Positions 16,400 to 23,811 of a DNA stretch of 34,224 nucleotides are shown here, piece by piece. Position 1 is the first letter of the stretch. Each line of letters begins with the position of its first letter. The DNA is from an uncultured Lachnospiraceae bacterium (GTDB taxonomy: Bacteria > Bacillota_A > Clostridia > Lachnospirales > Lachnospiraceae). The stretch spans positions 1 through 34,224 of the forward strand of contig CAMWMM010000006.1 of NCBI GenBank assembly GCA_947175285.1, written 5' to 3'. The notes under the pieces were generated by a model, which saw only the letters and a program-made list of their open reading frames with translations, did not search any database and had not been told where the DNA came from. Position numbers and translations under genes: made by a program.

Positions 16400-16930
16400 A
16401 TGAGTAATGTAATTGAAGTAATCAAAAAAAGAAGTTCTACAAGAGGGTATACTTCCGAACCGCTGACAGACACAGAATTGCAGACTTTAATTCATGCGGG
16501 TCTTCAGGCGCCGACAGCCGCTAATAAACAGGAAATCCATTTCACCGTATTAAAGGGTGATAATCCGATTCTGACTGAACTTGAAGAGGAAAAGAACCGC
16601 CTGCGCAATATCACGGCTGCGGAGCATAATTTCTATTATGAAGCGCCAGTCGTAGTCATATTGAGCGCTGACAGTTCCAACAAATGGAGTCCGTTAGATG
16701 CCGGTATCGCAGTGGAAAATATGGCTCTTGCAGCAGAAGACTTAGGATTGGGCAACCTGATTATCGGCTGCATTTTCGATGCCATGAGAGGAGAGAAAAA
16801 GGAGTATTTTTCAAAGGCTTTGAAACTCCCCGACAATTACGAGTATGAGATAGCCATTGCATTCGGTCACAAGGCAGTCAACAAAGAGCCTCATACCTAT
16901 AACGCCGATGCACAGGTTACTTATCTGTGA
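16400..16930 (+). CDS. Nitroreductase family FMN protein
   Basis: Protein of 176 residues, a compact nitroreductase. The family signature is at the start (VIKKRSSTRGYTSEPLTD, with arginines binding FMN phosphate), followed by AGLQAPTAANKQ, DAGIAVENMALAAEDLGLG and the C-terminal IAIAFGHKA. Members reduce nitro groups, quinones or flavins with NAD(P)H; the natural substrate is not predictable. A strong AAGGAGG RBS lies seven bases before the ATG. It is transcribed away from the flavodoxin-like gene, so the two may be co-regulated redox genes. A hairpin terminator follows. Confidence 0.9.
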   Translation: MSNVIEVIKKRSSTRGYTSEPLTDTELQTLIHAGLQAPTAANKQEIHFTVLKGDNPILTELEEEKNRLRNITAAEHNFYYEAPVVVILSADSSNKWSPLDAGIAVENMALAAEDLGLGNLIIGCIFDAMRGEKKEYFSKALKLPDNYEYEIAIAFGHKAVNKEPHTYNADAQVTYL

Positions 16931-16969
16931 TGTTATGATTTAACATTTTATTTCAAACAATGATAAAAT

Positions 16970-17001
16970 AACGGAGTGTATGGCTCATGCCGCACTCCGT
17001 T
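16970..17001. terminator. Hairpin terminator between nitroreductase and alcohol dehydrogenase genes
   Basis: A 9-bp stem (16970-16978 with 16993-17001; core ACGGAGTG/CACTCCGT) can be extended by an inner GGC/GCC pair. It is followed on the plus strand by TTGATTTT and on the minus strand by ATTTTATCATT. It lies between two convergent genes and is probably used in both directions, though neither T-run is perfect. Confidence 0.7.
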
Positions 17002-17068
17002 TGATTTTAGTCTGTTATAGTCTTGTCATCACAAATATCCTGCCATGCTTCCGTCACGAATCACGGCA

Positions 17069-18253
17069 TTATCTGCCTCCCATGTATATCGCAACCATAT
17101 CTTCTTCTGTCAGTGCTTTTGCCGAACCCGTGCGGTTTCCGCATGCTGCCATACATCTCTGAGCCATTTTTCTAATCTGCTCATCTGTCGGTTCAATTCC
17201 CAGCTCTTTCATATTCGTAGGCATACCAATCCGGTGATAGAAATCCTCCATTGCTCTGATACCGGCTTCGGCAATTTCTTCATCGGTTCCCTTAATCGAT
17301 ACTCCCATAACATTTTGAGCGTATCGAACAAAGCGCGGCAGGCAGCTTGACTTCACATATCTTGCCCAACTTGGCCAGATTGCGGCAAGACCTGCACCGT
17401 GGGTAACATCAAACATACCGCCCATCTCGTGTTCCAACTTATGCGACATAAAATCACCGCCGTCATTACCACAGCCGGTAAGGTCATTATGCGCAAGACT
17501 TCCCGCCCACATTACTTCGGCACGGGCGTCATAATTCTGCGGATTCGTATGCAGAATCTCTGCATTTTTCATAACAGTTCTGAGCAATCCCTCTGCAAGA
17601 GAATCCGTAATCTCCATATTTCCGCCGTTTGTGAAATACCGTTCCATCGTATGCATCATTATATCCACGCAGCCGGACTCTGTCTGATAATCCGGAAGAG
17701 TCATGGTATATTCCGGATTCATAATGGCGAATACCGGTCTTGCCAGATTATTATCATAGCCTCTCTTTGCATTGGTTTTCTCATTTGTAATAACACTGCT
17801 CTTAGAAGTCTCGCTTCCTGCCGCCGCAATTGTAAGAACACTTGCAACAGGCAGACACCTTTTTGCAACCCGCGTATGCTCATATAGCTCCCAGACATCC
17901 TTATCCGGTTCCGCAAGTCCATATGCGATTGCTTTTGCAGTATCGATAACGCTTCCTCCGCCTACAGCCAAAAGAAAATCCGTTCCGTTTCTTTTTCCAA
18001 GTTCAATTCCTTCATATACCTTATTAAGCCGGGGATTCGGAACAATACCGCCAATTTCGGAAACAGAGATATCTTCATCATTCAACGACTTTTTAATAAA
18101 ATCTAAAAGTCCGGATTTCTTTGCACTGCTTCCGCCATACACGAGCAGGACATTTTTTGCACCATATTCACGAATATATTTTCCGGTATTTTTTTCTTCT
18201 TCTCTTCCAAAATACACTTTTGTCGGTGCATAATACATAAAATTATGTGCCAT
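17069..18253 (-). CDS. Iron-containing alcohol dehydrogenase (butanol dehydrogenase/YqhD-like)
   Basis: Full-length group III alcohol dehydrogenase of 394 residues. The nucleotide-binding half contains VLLVYGGSSAKKSG and GGGSVIDTAKAIAYG. The metal ligands align with those of YqhD: D197 and H201 in CVDIMMHTME, H271 (or H275) in SHKLEHEMGG and H285 in VTHGAGLA. It would interconvert aldehydes and alcohols with NAD(P)H in the cytosol, as in fermentative butanol/ethanol formation or aldehyde detoxification. An AGGAGG RBS lies nine bases before the ATG. It appears monocistronic, ending near a shared terminator. Confidence 0.95.
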   Translation of the reverse strand: MAHNFMYYAPTKVYFGREEEKNTGKYIREYGAKNVLLVYGGSSAKKSGLLDFIKKSLNDEDISVSEIGGIVPNPRLNKVYEGIELGKRNGTDFLLAVGGGSVIDTAKAIAYGLAEPDKDVWELYEHTRVAKRCLPVASVLTIAAAGSETSKSSVITNEKTNAKRGYDNNLARPVFAIMNPEYTMTLPDYQTESGCVDIMMHTMERYFTNGGNMEITDSLAEGLLRTVMKNAEILHTNPQNYDARAEVMWAGSLAHNDLTGCGNDGGDFMSHKLEHEMGGMFDVTHGAGLAAIWPSWARYVKSSCLPRFVRYAQNVMGVSIKGTDEEIAEAGIRAMEDFYHRIGMPTNMKELGIEPTDEQIRKMAQRCMAACGNRTGSAKALTEEDMVAIYMGGR

Positions 18254-18328
18254 TGTATGATTCCTCCTGTTTTAATGATAATTATATATTACAATACAAA
18301 ACGAAAAGAATATCCCGCCAAAGGCGTA

Positions 18329-19270
18329 TTAACGCCAACCCTCTTCAGGCAATTTCGCTATCACAAATCCCATAAATACTACGGTAACGGCAACCCCGAA
18401 AAGAAAAGGTATCGAAACGCTTATACTTAGAAATGTCGCTACTACAAACATCAATACCTTAGAATATACTGCAACTCTAAACAGCGTTCCTGTCGATAGC
18501 TGCTTTTTCATCATAACGGAGGCGATGAACATCGCAATCAGCAGATAAACCGCCGCACACAGGAAATACCAGAATATTCTCCCTACAAAGAAAATAACAA
18601 AGCCCATTACGACAAAAACCTTCATAAAAGATATAACTGTGCCAATAAACATGTCTTTATCAATTACTATGTCGCTGCCCAAATCACTGAAATCAGCCTG
18701 CTTATACTGTCCGTTCTGCATAAGCGACAATCTGTCCCGTCCTACCAGAATAATATTCCAATATCCTTCATCTGCTAACTCATAGGCATCTTCATAGGAA
18801 AATTCATCAACATCATCTGTCAAATAAATATATGCCGGAGCCATATCAAATTCGAAATCTTCTTCGATATGGAACCGCCCTTCCCTTACCTCAAAATCCG
18901 GTATTTGGTCTACCCACTCGCTCATATTCATTGTTTTAAAAATAATTAATAAAAATGCAAATATAATAACGGTCAAGACAAATGACAGAAGCGTTACAAA
19001 TCCAATCATGCTTCCGGTCTTAACCTTTGTGAGCCTGTTATATTGAGGCGGTATAAAGGAAAGCACAAACTGTTGAAAAATATTCGGCGCTTTCTGTGGT
19101 TCCGGGTTCCCGCCGTAATTATATGCTCCTCCGTAATTACCATACCCGTTATTCATGTATGGATTAGGCTGTTGATTTGGATTTCCTTGCTGGTAGGGAT
19201 TAGGCTGCTGGTAAGAATTCCCCTGCTGATTAGGATTTTCATTGTTCTGCGGATTGTAATTATTGTCCAT
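18329..19270 (-). CDS. Membrane protein with Gln/Asn-rich N-terminus, DUF1189-like
   Basis: Protein of 313 residues, not firmly identified. Residues 1-55 are a low-complexity cytoplasmic tail rich in Asn, Gln, Pro, Gly and Tyr with repeats of the QQPNPYQQGN type. The phrase FVLSFIPPQYNRLTKVK precedes a first membrane helix (about 90-112), then an acidic extracytoplasmic domain (about 115-205) and three or four further helices (about 210-300). This arrangement, a helix, an outside domain and a cluster of C-terminal helices, resembles DUF1189 proteins of Firmicutes. A GAAGGAATG RBS region precedes the ATG. No function can be proposed. Confidence 0.75.
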   Translation of the reverse strand: MDNNYNPQNNENPNQQGNSYQQPNPYQQGNPNQQPNPYMNNGYGNYGGAYNYGGNPEPQKAPNIFQQFVLSFIPPQYNRLTKVKTGSMIGFVTLLSFVLTVIIFAFLLIIFKTMNMSEWVDQIPDFEVREGRFHIEEDFEFDMAPAYIYLTDDVDEFSYEDAYELADEGYWNIILVGRDRLSLMQNGQYKQADFSDLGSDIVIDKDMFIGTVISFMKVFVVMGFVIFFVGRIFWYFLCAAVYLLIAMFIASVMMKKQLSTGTLFRVAVYSKVLMFVVATFLSISVSIPFLFGVAVTVVFMGFVIAKLPEEGWR

Positions 19271-19371
19271 TTTTCATTCCTTCTTTTAAGTATAAATTTT
19301 GTTTGTGTTATTCATTGCGGATATTTTACCATATATTTCATTCTCCGTACAGAAATAAAGCAGAAACATTT

Positions 19372-20103
19372 TCAGTCGTATACGCTTAAAACCCCATAAT
19401 ATTTAGCAAGCGTGGAAACATCCTGAACATACTTTCCCACATCCTCCAGACCGTATCGAAGCAGATAATAATCCATATCATGCAAAAGTTCGTAAACATG
19501 ATAAGCATATTCCATCTCATGCGTTTCAGCCGCTAGAGTTGTTTCATCAATCATCTGCTGCAAATCGACCTGTAGTTTTTCATTCCTTACAGTTCCTTTC
19601 ATCTCTTCCAAAAGTTCTATAAAATTTTCTGCGTCAAAGCGATTATAAACGGTCTCAGGCGTACCATAATGAGCATAAAATTCCTCTTCCGAAATGTTTT
19701 CGCTTTTCATAATGTCTCTCATTTCGTAATAATCGCCTTCATAAGTCCAGCCAACCTGTATATCACCTTTTTCATCAAAATAATTCCATAAAAGGCTCTC
19801 CGAATCTTCCAGCTTTTCAAAAATATTATCATTCAAATATGCCGATTCCATCCGTTGGTTAGCCACTTTTATATTTTCTGTCAATCTCTCTATTTCTTCC
19901 TCAGACATCCCCTCTAAGACCTGTGCGCGCATAGCATATACTTCTTCTTTTGTGGGGATATGCACTTCTGCTGTATTCTGACTTTCGGCTTCGAATTCTG
20001 TTGGCGTTTCTGCATTTTCCTCATTTGTACTCTCCCTGTCTGCGGAGCAGCCATACAAAGCTATGGATAGTAATAGTATGATAATCAACCTGTTCTTTTT
20101 CAT
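19372..20103 (-). CDS. Uncharacterised lipoprotein
   Basis: Protein of 243 residues with a lipoprotein signal (KKNR then hydrophobic 6-15, cysteine C19 in ALYGC). The mature part is acidic and mostly helical, with MSEEEIERLTENIKVANQR and a C-terminal helical region ending DVSTLAKYYGVLSVYD. I recognise no known domain. AGGAG lies eight bases ahead of the ATG. A 101-base gap separates it from the membrane-protein gene downstream on the same strand. Confidence 0.8.
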   Translation of the reverse strand: MKKNRLIIILLLSIALYGCSADRESTNEENAETPTEFEAESQNTAEVHIPTKEEVYAMRAQVLEGMSEEEIERLTENIKVANQRMESAYLNDNIFEKLEDSESLLWNYFDEKGDIQVGWTYEGDYYEMRDIMKSENISEEEFYAHYGTPETVYNRFDAENFIELLEEMKGTVRNEKLQVDLQQMIDETTLAAETHEMEYAYHVYELLHDMDYYLLRYGLEDVGKYVQDVSTLAKYYGVLSVYD

Positions 20104-20182
20104 AATATGTTCTCCTAAGCATGATAATTTTGTAATTTGTCATATCACAAGAGCAATCTACCTTGCAATCTCTCGATAATTT

Positions 20183-20212
20183 AAGCCTTCAAGTTGTCTA
20201 ACTTAAAGGCTT
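20183..20212. terminator. Stem-loop after the toxin remnant (possible terminator)
   Basis: A 13-bp stem with a four-base loop (20183-20195 with 20200-20212, one G-U pair; AAGCC...GGCTT outer part) directly follows the stop of the toxin remnant on the minus strand. The following bases are only moderately U-rich, so termination is plausible but not certain. Confidence 0.5.
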
Positions 20213-20216
20213 TATA

Positions 20217-20357
20217 TCATTCTCTAAAAATTCTTAAAATCTTTTCCTTGCTATCAACCAACATATGAAAAACTCTCAATATGTATACAGTCTAATCTGT
20301 CTGATCTGCAATGTCCTCTTCTGCTAATGGAAGGATGATTACCTTATACTCTATCAT
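20217..20357 (-). pseudogene. ParE/RelE-type toxin remnant with internal deletion
   Basis: An ATG at 20357 overlaps the end of the antitoxin gene in another frame, as in type II toxin-antitoxin operons. It reads MIEYKVIILPLAEEDIADQTD, stops at TAG, and continues in the same frame as TVYILRVFHMLVDSKEKIL before a second stop at 20217-20219. The first part matches the start of ParE/RelE toxins and the second their C-terminal strand (I-x-R-V-x-H-M-x-V-D pattern); the central half, about 50 residues, is missing. The toxin is therefore dead. Identification rests on motif resemblance, since the fragments are short. Confidence 0.65.
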
Positions 20358-20514
20358 TGGAATACCTTTTCTCCAATTCCTCAAAAAGTTCGTTGCTGTC
20401 TCGACCTTTTCCTGCTGCGATATCACGGTAGCTTTCCATTACCATCTCTCGTATCTGTTTCTGATTTTCATTTATTTCACTTAGATAATCTAAAGCCTGT
20501 TGCGCTGAGCTCAT
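20344..20514 (-). CDS. Small putative type II antitoxin
   Basis: An open frame of 56 codons starting at ATG 20514, with GAGGTGA five bases upstream and its own promoter. The product begins MSSAQQALDYLSEIN and ends LFEELEKRYSNDRV; the ending resembles that of antitoxins paired with ParE/RelE toxins, which wrap round the toxin through this acidic helix. No DNA-binding motif is obvious. The reading frame is intact although the overlapping downstream toxin is truncated, so the antitoxin may be an orphan that could still neutralise a related toxin elsewhere. Confidence 0.65.
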   Translation of the reverse strand: MSSAQQALDYLSEINENQKQIREMVMESYRDIAAGKGRDSNELFEELEKRYSNDRV

Positions 20515-20545
20515 AGAAATCACCTCTTTTTTTATTTATAGCTTT

Positions 20546-20574
20546 AGTATACTCAAAAACTGTTCGAAATACAA
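20546..20574 (-). promoter_or_regulatory. Sigma-A promoter for the antitoxin gene
   Basis: On the minus strand TTGTAT (20569-20574) and TATACT (20546-20551) are separated by 17 bases. Predicted start of transcription is about 25 bases ahead of the antitoxin ATG. Confidence 0.7.
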
Positions 20575-20586
20575 GATTCTTTGAAT

Positions 20587-20632
20587 TTAATTCTTCCTTG
20601 CTTCTTTCTTCGCCGCCTTAATATCGGTAATT
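20587..20632 (-). pseudogene. Stray copy of the 3' end of the gene at 25355-25939
   Basis: These 46 bases match 25355-25400 at all but one position, including the stop codon. On the minus strand they encode I-T-D-I-K-A-A-K-K-E-A-R-K-N and stop, the last residues of the membrane-anchored protein encoded at 25355-25939. There is no start or upstream coding sequence. The fragment suggests that a second copy of that gene once stood here and was mostly deleted. Confidence 0.7.
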
Positions 20633-20642
20633 ATTCTTCCAC

Positions 20643-20671
20643 TTTACATCCCATAAAATTACAAGTATTAT
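20643..20671 (+). promoter_or_regulatory. Sigma-A promoter of the LytTR regulator/kinase operon
   Basis: TTTACA (20643-20648) and TATTAT (20666-20671) are separated by 17 bases. Transcription would start near 20678, inside the first arm of the structured leader described next. Confidence 0.7.
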
Positions 20672-20672
20672 A

Positions 20673-20804
20673 GTGTGAAGAGAAGTTCTGACTTGCGCAG
20701 CAAGTCTTGCTTACCTAGCAAAGGCTGATTTCGTAAAGTCAGCATAGCTGACTTAGAACTTCTAAAACTTCACACCGAAGAATGCCTTAAATGCGGCATT
20801 CTTC
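20673..20804 (+). ncRNA. Cloverleaf-like structured leader upstream of the LytTR operon
   Basis: A 17-bp outer helix pairs 20673-20689 with 20755-20763 and 20768-20775 (a four-base AAAA bulge at 20764-20767). It encloses three hairpins in a row: GACTTGC/GCAAGTC (20690-20706), TTGCT/AGCAA (20707-20721) and AAGTCAGC/GCTGACTT (20736-20754). A separate 10-bp hairpin GAAGAATGCC/GGCATTCTTC (20777-20804) follows, then the RBS. All arms are perfectly complementary. The region is noncoding, lies mostly in the predicted 5' leader, and may be a regulatory RNA or a palindromic mobile element. With the fragments before it, it fills the 312-base gap ahead of the regulator gene. Confidence 0.65.
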
Positions 20805-20826
20805 ATCCTAAAGTGAGGGGCTACTT

Positions 20827-21540
20827 ATGCTGCAAATTGCAATATGTGATGATGAACAATTTTATCGTAAAAAGTTACAAAAACTTCTTGAAGGATATCT
20901 TGAAAGCCGCGAGCTACAGTATGAGCTTCATCTGTTTTTGTCCGGAGAAGAGTTTTTAAAGCAATGTGTAAACAGTGTAAAATTTGATATTGTGTTTCTG
21001 GATATCAACATGGATGAAATAAACGGGATACAGACAGCTTCGCGTATTCGTTCTTTTCACAGTGATACCTATATTGTATTTGTGACGGCATTCATTGATT
21101 ATGCGCTGGAAGGCTACAAAGTAAATGCGGTTCGTTATCTTATGAAGGACACGCTTGACCTCGCGATAGAGGAATGTATGACAGCGATTTTGCAGAAGAT
21201 GCAGATTGCACAAGTGACCTTCACATTTCTGGAAGGTGAGAAGAAATTATATACTGACAACATTTTGTATGTAGAGAGCAGAGGACATAAGTCTATTTTT
21301 CACTATATGGAAGAGGGCGCGGTGACATATCAGATTTATGACAAACTTGACAGTGTGGAAAGCAAATTGGAAGGCTGCAATTTCTTAAGGATTCATAAAA
21401 GTTATCTGGTGAATATGAAGCACATCCGTAAAATCAGCAATTATACGGCATTACTCGACACAAACGAGGAACTTCCCATTCCGCGTCTTAGATTTCAAAC
21501 TGTAAAAGAAGCATTTGTGGATTATAAAGGAGCGCTGTGA
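20827..21540 (+). CDS. LytTR-family response regulator (AgrA-like)
   Basis: Protein of 237 residues with an N-terminal receiver domain (acidic pair in AICDDEQF, phosphoacceptor D59 in VFLDINMD, conserved T in FVTAF, lysine about 107 in RYLMKDT) and a C-terminal LytTR DNA-binding domain (about 130-237; YVESRGHKS, FLRIHKSYLVNMKHI). LytTR regulators bind direct repeats near target promoters and commonly control virulence, competence or bacteriocin genes. GTGAGGGG lies six bases before the ATG. The partner kinase gene overlaps its stop codon. The leader is unusually structured. Confidence 0.95.
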   Translation: MLQIAICDDEQFYRKKLQKLLEGYLESRELQYELHLFLSGEEFLKQCVNSVKFDIVFLDINMDEINGIQTASRIRSFHSDTYIVFVTAFIDYALEGYKVNAVRYLMKDTLDLAIEECMTAILQKMQIAQVTFTFLEGEKKLYTDNILYVESRGHKSIFHYMEEGAVTYQIYDKLDSVESKLEGCNFLRIHKSYLVNMKHIRKISNYTALLDTNEELPIPRLRFQTVKEAFVDYKGAL

Positions 21541-22847
21541 TGGAAGATATGTTGGAGCTTGTAATCCGAATCATTAGAAACCTTATGATATCATTTACCA
21601 TAAGTATGAGCTGCCGGATATTCTATGAGACTATCGTGCCAAGGCGGAAGCTGCGGTATGAATGGATGAAACACACTACGCTTTTCGCATTTACGACAGG
21701 ATTTATGGTTATTGCTGTGACAGAGATTCCGCCGTATATTTTACAGCCGGTACGGTTCATTGTTGTGGTTGCTGTTGTCGCACAGTTTTATTTTCAGATG
21801 AGTATCATTAAAAATCTGATCTTGTCGATTGTGCTTTGTGGAATTTACTGGCTAAACTCCCTACTTTTTATTTCTTTCATTTATATAACTCCGATTGCGG
21901 ATTATGCTGCGACATCCGATATGTTGGAACCGGTTCTGAATGTATGCTATTTATGTCTAATGCTGGCTTTTCGTTACCAATATCAGCGTAAAGTCCGCGG
22001 TCTGACAGATATCAAATGGGGTAAATTCGGACTTTTATCAATCATCGGCATCGTGGTAAGCATTGCGATTACTATGATACCACTGACAGACACTATAACA
22101 GATGATTATGCAAGACTGACCGTGGTTGCCGGATTTGCGGCGGTATATGCATTTGGGTTTTATTATATGACCAGTCTGTTGGAAAAAGAATCCCAGATGC
22201 AAAAACTAAGTCTTCTTCACGAACAGACACAGAATCAGATGGATTTGTATCAGAGCATGAAGAAACATTACGAGCAGCAACGGCGCTTTTCCCATGATTA
22301 CAAGAATCAGTTAAATTGTATTCAGGGAATGATTGAGAGTGGACAGACAAAAGAAGCGTTAGAGTATATCTCAGGACTGACCGGAAATTTCCGGCAAAAC
22401 GAAATGTGTATCAATACCGGTCATGCAGTGGTAAATATAATGTTGAACCAGAAATATCATGAGGCGAGTGACAAGGGAATCGTTATGACGATGGTTTCCG
22501 GAAATCTGTCGGAGCTTACAGTCAGTGAAGAGGATATCGTGACGCTGTTGGGAAATCTGCTTGACAATGCGATAGAAGCATGTGAGAAACTTGACGAAAA
22601 CAAAGTGATACAATTTAAGATGGTTTTAGAAGAAGAACAGCTTGTCCTATCGATACGCAATCCGGTAAAAGATACCGTGCAAATCAAAGATAACCGAATC
22701 GTCACGAGCAAGCGCGACAAGTCTGGGCACGGAATCGGACTATTGAATGTGGATTCCGTAATCAGGAAAAATAACGGGACATGCGTATTAAAATGTGAGA
22801 ATGGATGGTTTACTTTTGCAGCAATGCTACCGTTAGAAGAAAAATAA
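21540..22847 (+). CDS. GHKL sensor histidine kinase (AgrC-like)
   Basis: Membrane kinase of about 435 residues. Six hydrophobic segments fill residues 10-215, followed by a coiled linker (MQKLSLLHEQTQNQMDL) and the kinase core: phosphoacceptor H252 in RFSHDYKNQLN, N-box LLGNLLDNAIEACEKL (about 335-350) and G-box GHGIGLLNVDSVIRKNNG (about 395-412), the GHKL/HATPase_c_5 type. It should sense an extracellular or membrane signal and phosphorylate the LytTR regulator. The ATG at 21540 overlaps the regulator's TGA (TGATG), with AAAGGAG seven bases upstream; a GTG one codon earlier is possible. No peptide-pheromone gene is visible nearby. Confidence 0.94.
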   Translation: MEDMLELVIRIIRNLMISFTISMSCRIFYETIVPRRKLRYEWMKHTTLFAFTTGFMVIAVTEIPPYILQPVRFIVVVAVVAQFYFQMSIIKNLILSIVLCGIYWLNSLLFISFIYITPIADYAATSDMLEPVLNVCYLCLMLAFRYQYQRKVRGLTDIKWGKFGLLSIIGIVVSIAITMIPLTDTITDDYARLTVVAGFAAVYAFGFYYMTSLLEKESQMQKLSLLHEQTQNQMDLYQSMKKHYEQQRRFSHDYKNQLNCIQGMIESGQTKEALEYISGLTGNFRQNEMCINTGHAVVNIMLNQKYHEASDKGIVMTMVSGNLSELTVSEEDIVTLLGNLLDNAIEACEKLDENKVIQFKMVLEEEQLVLSIRNPVKDTVQIKDNRIVTSKRDKSGHGIGLLNVDSVIRKNNGTCVLKCENGWFTFAAMLPLEEK

Positions 22848-22893
22848 AAGGCGCCTTTTTTTGTTGTCCTGCCGTCTGTTTCTGTCATCCCCG

Positions 22894-22922
22894 TTGAATG
22901 CTCAGACTGCCATTATTATAAT
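22894..22922 (+). promoter_or_regulatory. Sigma-A promoter for the downstream lipoprotein genes
   Basis: TTGAAT (22894-22899) and TATAAT (22917-22922) are separated by 17 bases, about 45 bases ahead of the lipoprotein gene's start codon. Confidence 0.7.
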
Positions 22923-22967
22923 GAATGAAAAAATTACTGAGAAAAATGGCAGGAGGAAAAACGTAGC

Positions 22968-23771
22968 ATGAAAAAACTTAAGGTCGGACTTTTAGGAATC
23001 ATATTGTTTGGAAGCATCGTATTAAGCGCATGCGGCATCCATACTACAAACGGAGCGGATGAGGATTTACTCACTGCGAGGGGCGCGGCAGAATATACAA
23101 TGGAGAGTTTGAAAGCACTGGATTTAGAACGGTTTAATGAGTGTACGGACAACCATATAGAAACGTACTATAATTGGATCGGTGTACCTGTGGAAACGGA
23201 ATATCGGGTTTTCAACGAGCTTTTACAGCCGGGAATAAAGACCGGAAAACGGAAAAAGAAATATGATTTTAACTATAAGCTGGATGTAAAAATGATGGAG
23301 AATCTGGCATGGGAGATAACGGATGTGAAAGAAGATGGGGACAGCGCCGAAATTACTATGGAGATTACAAATCTCAACATGGCTGACGTCATGGGAAAAT
23401 ATGAAATCTATCTTTTGGAAAATATGTTAGACAGTCCCGGCACAGGAATCGGTCAGATAATAAAAGACATTTCAAATATTATGGATGATGATGGCGGTCT
23501 GCTTGCAATTGTGGAATCATGCGATAAAGACGATATCTGCACGCTTGAGGTCACGGTCACGGCATATCGGGAGAATGGAAAGTGGAAGCTTCACCTTGAC
23601 GATGCATTTATCAATGCTTTTATGGGGAACATCAACGGAGCAGCATATTCTGAGGATGTGCAGAAAAGACTCGATGAACTCGAACAACTACAGGACGAGA
23701 AAATGGATGCATGGGCAGAAGAATTCAGCAATGATGTAGAAAAGTGGGCTGATGGATTGTTTGGGGAGTGA
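22968..23771 (+). CDS. Uncharacterised lipoprotein, possibly NTF2-like
   Basis: Protein of 267 residues with a lipoprotein signal (cysteine C22 in VLSACG). Residues 35-190 alternate helices and strands in a way seen in NTF2-like DUF4878/DUF5105 lipoproteins (AAEYTMESLKALDLERFNEC, then ITDVKEDGDSAEITMEIT, then YRENGKWKLHLDD). The C-terminus is an acidic amphipathic helix. GGAGG lies upstream of the ATG. It has its own promoter and follows the sensor kinase gene, so it could be a target of that system, but no binding site is evident. Confidence 0.8.
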   Translation: MKKLKVGLLGIILFGSIVLSACGIHTTNGADEDLLTARGAAEYTMESLKALDLERFNECTDNHIETYYNWIGVPVETEYRVFNELLQPGIKTGKRKKKYDFNYKLDVKMMENLAWEITDVKEDGDSAEITMEITNLNMADVMGKYEIYLLENMLDSPGTGIGQIIKDISNIMDDDGGLLAIVESCDKDDICTLEVTVTAYRENGKWKLHLDDAFINAFMGNINGAAYSEDVQKRLDELEQLQDEKMDAWAEEFSNDVEKWADGLFGE

Positions 23772-23811
23772 TTCCCCTCGCAATCCTATTAAATGTTTAA
23801 GGAGACTAGCT

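Noticed and set aside
18312..18340. GGCGT/ACGCC hairpin at the end of the DUF1189-like gene as a terminator
   Set aside because: The stem is only five base pairs, contains the stop codon in its loop and has no proper T-run.
22847..22870. Palindrome AAAAGGCGCCTTTT followed by T residues after the kinase gene, as a terminator
   Set aside because: The symmetric core leaves at most a 5-bp A/T-rich stem with a four-base loop, too weak to call.
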